A stretch of DNA of 13,847 bases, taken from the NCBI GenBank assembly GCA_020631315.1, contig JAHDHM010000025.1, positions 3,770 through 17,616 of the forward strand, given 5' to 3'. The translations under genes were made by a program, and so were the position numbers. This DNA comes from Acidimicrobiales bacterium. Its GTDB lineage: Bacteria; Actinomycetota; Acidimicrobiia; Acidimicrobiales; Poriferisodaliceae. The notes beneath the pieces are model-generated. The model saw only the letters and a program-made list of their open reading frames with translations, had not been told where the DNA came from and searched no databases. Each line of letters opens with the position of its first letter. The first letter of the stretch is position 1. This document shows positions 11,421 to 13,847 of the stretch, piece after piece.

Positions 11421-13847
11421 GTGGAGAACTTCTGGCGGACGACGGGTGTGTCTCTGGGCAAGCGATGGAAGGAAGTCCTCGCCGGGGTCGTGATCATCAC
11501 GCTGCTCCTCGGCATCGGCCTCACCCGAACCGAGTTCGCGACGGGGCAGGACAGCTATCTCAATCCCGACTCCCAGATCGCGCTCGACAACGTCGAGTTC
11601 CAGGACAACTTCGGCGGCGAGACCCTCATCTTGTTGTTCGTCAGCGAGGGTGAGGACGACGTCGCCTCCCTGTTCGCAGGCGACAACCTCGACACGCTCA
11701 CCCGCCTGAACGACGAGCTCGCGCGGATCGCTGACGTCGCGTCGGTCATCACACCGCTGACGTCGCTGACGTTCTCCAACGAGCTGGTCAGCGGCCCCGC
11801 CGCCACGAACGCCCTCACCGGCGCGCTCGGTCGCGACGACGCAGGGAGCGCCGAGCGCAGCGCCGACATCTCCATGTCGCTCGGACGGCGAGGCGCCATC
11901 GAGGACCAGCGCATCGGCAACCCCGAGTGGAACGACCTGCTGATCTTCGACAACACCGGCTACGAGAACGTCGACGGAGAGATCGTCGCTCCGGACCGAG
12001 GTGATCTCCGGGTCCGCAAGTCGTTGGCCAGCACGTTCCCCAACGCCGAGGGCCAGCCGGCCAACTCGGTGGCCGTCGGCGGCATCGTGCTCGCTGGCAA
12101 CCTCGACCTCGACGGCCAGTCCGCAGCCACGGAGGCCGCGCTCGAACTCCTCGACGCCACAGAGTTCGACGGCTTCGATCTCGTCGTGACCGGATCGCCG
12201 GTCTACCTGGCCGAGATCAACGACTACCTGCAGGGCGGCATGCTGACCCTCGGGTTGATCGCGCTGCTGGTGATGGCCGTCATCCTCGGCCTGATGTTCC
12301 AGGTGCGTTGGCGATTGCTGCCGCTGTTGGCCGTCACCCTCGGCGTCATCTGGGCCTTCGCGCTGATGGGCTGGCTCGGCATCGACCTGTCACTCGTCAC
12401 CATCGCCGGGCTCCCGATCCTGATCGGCCTCGGCATCGACTTCGCCATCCAGATCCACAACCGGGTCGAGGAAGAGGTCGTACTCGACCACGACGAGCAC
12501 CCGATCGCCGAAACCGTCGCCAACGTGGCCCCGGCGCTGATCGCGGCCACGATCGCCGGCGTGCTCGCCTTCCTGGCGCTGCGCATCTCGAAGGTCCCGA
12601 TGATCCGGGACTTCGGTGTCTTGCTGGCCGTCGGCGTGGTCGTGTTGGTGATCGTCGGCATCATCGTGCCCGTCGCCGTGCTCGGCATCCGTGAGTGGAC
12701 GGCGCGCACCAGCGACCGTGACGCCTCCCCCGTCGAACGTCTCGTGGTGAAGCTCGGTGGCCTGCCACCGCGACTCGGCACCGTGCTCGTCGCGGCCGCC
12801 GTCGTGTTGTTCGCCGCAGGTGTGCTGCTCGAAGGGCAGACCAAGATCCAGTCCGACCCGGTCGAGTGGATCGACCAGGACTCCGACGTGGTCGCCGACA
12901 TCGAGCGCCTCGAGGAAACGACCGGCTTCGGGACCACGCTGGGCGTGCGGGTCACCGCCAACAACGTGCACGACCAGGCCGTCGTGACGATGCTGCACGA
13001 GTTCATCGTCGACGCCGAAGCTCGCGACGGTGTGATCTCGTCGTCGAGCCTCGTGAACACGATGGCCAAGATCATCGACATCGACGGCGCCACACAGCTC
13101 GCGCCGACGTCCGACGACATCGAGAACGCCGCTGCGGCGTTGCAGGCTCCCGAGGTCAGCGAGACCCTCGCCAACATCGAGCGAGCCCTCGTCAACGAGG
13201 AGCGCACGGCGACCCAGCTGAACCTCCGTCTGGCACCGGCGAGCCTCGAAGAACGAGCTGAGCTCGTCGACGAGCTGGCCGCCGACCTCGACCGACGGAT
13301 CGCCGAACTGACCGCCGGTCTCGACGCCGACTCGATCCTGCTGGTCGGGCTCGACGAAGGACAGGAGCCGGTGCGGGCGACGCCAGCCGGTCTCGCCACC
13401 GTCGGCATCGGTCTGCTCGAGAACCTGTCGGCCAACCGTGCAGCCCTCACCTATCTCGCACTGTGCCTGGCCGGCATCTTCCTGGTGCTGCGGTTCCGGT
13501 CCGTCACCCGGGCTGCGCTCGCCCTCGTGCCGGTGCTGCTCGCCGTCGGCGCCTCGTCGATGATCGTCGCGCTGGTCGGCTTCGAGCTGAGCCCGCTCAC
13601 GACGGTGGGCGGCCCGCTCGTCATCGCCACGTGTGCCGAGTTCTCGGTGCTGATCCTCGGCCGCTACCTGGAGGAGCGCCAGGCCGGCAACGACCCGCAG
13701 ACCGCGACGGACATCGCCGCATCTCGCACCGGCCGGGCGTTCTTCACCTCGGCTGCCACCACCATCGGTGGCTTCGCCGTGCTGATCGTGTCACCACTGC
13801 CCCTCCTGCGGGACTTCGGCCTCATCGTCACCCTGAACGTCGCCATC
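11421..13847 (+). CDS. MMPL/RND-superfamily membrane transporter, 3' end beyond the window
   Basis: A large inner-membrane RND-type exporter of the MMPL / 'predicted exporter' class. 809 codons are open to the window edge without a stop, so the C-terminus is missing. It has the duplicated RND plan: a first membrane span (19-35), an extracytoplasmic domain (~36-265), a run of helices (~274-435) containing GLPILIGLGIDFAIQIHNR with D340, then a second single span (~453-468), a second extracytoplasmic domain (~470-680), and helices from ~685 on. The second-half counterpart of the GID motif reads TCAEFSVLILGRYLEE (E740). The GTG at 11421 has AGGCGG six bases before it. Homologues export lipids or hopanoid-like or hydrophobic compounds; no substrate can be read here. 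I checked the reading frame at several points along its length and found no break. Confidence 0.9.
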   Translation, partial: MENFWRTTGVSLGKRWKEVLAGVVIITLLLGIGLTRTEFATGQDSYLNPDSQIALDNVEFQDNFGGETLILLFVSEGEDDVASLFAGDNLDTLTRLNDELARIADVASVITPLTSLTFSNELVSGPAATNALTGALGRDDAGSAERSADISMSLGRRGAIEDQRIGNPEWNDLLIFDNTGYENVDGEIVAPDRGDLRVRKSLASTFPNAEGQPANSVAVGGIVLAGNLDLDGQSAATEAALELLDATEFDGFDLVVTGSPVYLAEINDYLQGGMLTLGLIALLVMAVILGLMFQVRWRLLPLLAVTLGVIWAFALMGWLGIDLSLVTIAGLPILIGLGIDFAIQIHNRVEEEVVLDHDEHPIAETVANVAPALIAATIAGVLAFLALRISKVPMIRDFGVLLAVGVVVLVIVGIIVPVAVLGIREWTARTSDRDASPVERLVVKLGGLPPRLGTVLVAAAVVLFAAGVLLEGQTKIQSDPVEWIDQDSDVVADIERLEETTGFGTTLGVRVTANNVHDQAVVTMLHEFIVDAEARDGVISSSSLVNTMAKIIDIDGATQLAPTSDDIENAAAALQAPEVSETLANIERALVNEERTATQLNLRLAPASLEERAELVDELAADLDRRIAELTAGLDADSILLVGLDEGQEPVRATPAGLATVGIGLLENLSANRAALTYLALCLAGIFLVLRFRSVTRAALALVPVLLAVGASSMIVALVGFELSPLTTVGGPLVIATCAEFSVLILGRYLEERQAGNDPQTATDIAASRTGRAFFTSAATTIGGFAVLIVSPLPLLRDFGLIVTLNVAI

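Noticed and set aside
12224..13450. Long open frame of about 400 codons on the minus strand
   Set aside because: It lies wholly inside the RND gene. Long antisense frames are common in GC-rich genomes, and its Ser/Thr/Arg-rich translation has no domain features. The same applies to antisense frames at 981-2234 and 2544-4049.
1..13847. CRISPR arrays, tRNA or rRNA genes, insertion sequences, integrases and phage or toxin modules
   Set aside because: I saw no regularly spaced repeats of CRISPR type, no cloverleaf-like sequences with CCA-type ends, and no transposase, integrase or nuclease motifs.

Overview
This is a GC-rich chromosomal window. Its third-codon positions are strongly G/C-biased, it uses GTG starts freely, and many genes overlap by 1-8 bases. 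It also carries an LPxTG-type surface protein and a gene that looks leaderless. Together these point to an actinobacterium. The protein style suggests Acidimicrobiia (Ilumatobacter-like), but that assignment is an impression from the sequence and no database was searched. I see no tRNA, rRNA, CRISPR array, insertion sequence, phage gene or plasmid function.

Layout. (1) Positions 51-4405 (+): a secreted protein with an LPGTG sorting signal, then a MeaB-type metallochaperone GTPase, a kynureninase overlapping it by 4 bases (ATGA), and a small antibiotic-biosynthesis-monooxygenase (ABM) fold protein. (2) Positions 4420-6629 (-): an amidase-signature hydrolase followed by an atypical short-chain dehydrogenase/reductase, convergent with block 1. 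(3) Positions 6630-6976: a 347-base divergent intergenic region with a 20-plus-base direct repeat and a strong GC hairpin. (4) Positions 6977-9437 (+): a tightly packed run of phosphoribosyltransferase, hotdog thioesterase-like protein, class II aldolase/adducin protein and TetR regulator. (5) Positions 9493-11382 (+): a small membrane protein, a VOC-fold protein and a zinc-less quinone-oxidoreductase-type MDR. The intergenic gaps here hold three related 17-base palindromes that look like operators. (6) Position 11421 to the window end (+): an MMPL/RND exporter cut off by the window edge.

How it fits together. Most genes are metabolic housekeeping or catabolic accessory types: kynurenine cleavage, amide hydrolysis, acyl-CoA-linked functions and oxidoreductases. 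No complete pathway is present. MeaB has no mutase beside it, and kynureninase has no tryptophan dioxygenase or formamidase beside it. The clearest regulatory unit is the TetR gene plus the palindromes at 9449-9465, 9476-9492 and 9904-9920. Two of these appear to cover the -35 and -10 of a leaderless promoter for the membrane protein.

I found no convincing new multi-gene system. The items worth a second look are the palindrome set, the intergenic hairpin/repeat cluster, a 15-base tandem repeat that multiplies start codons, and an SDR with a substituted catalytic lysine.
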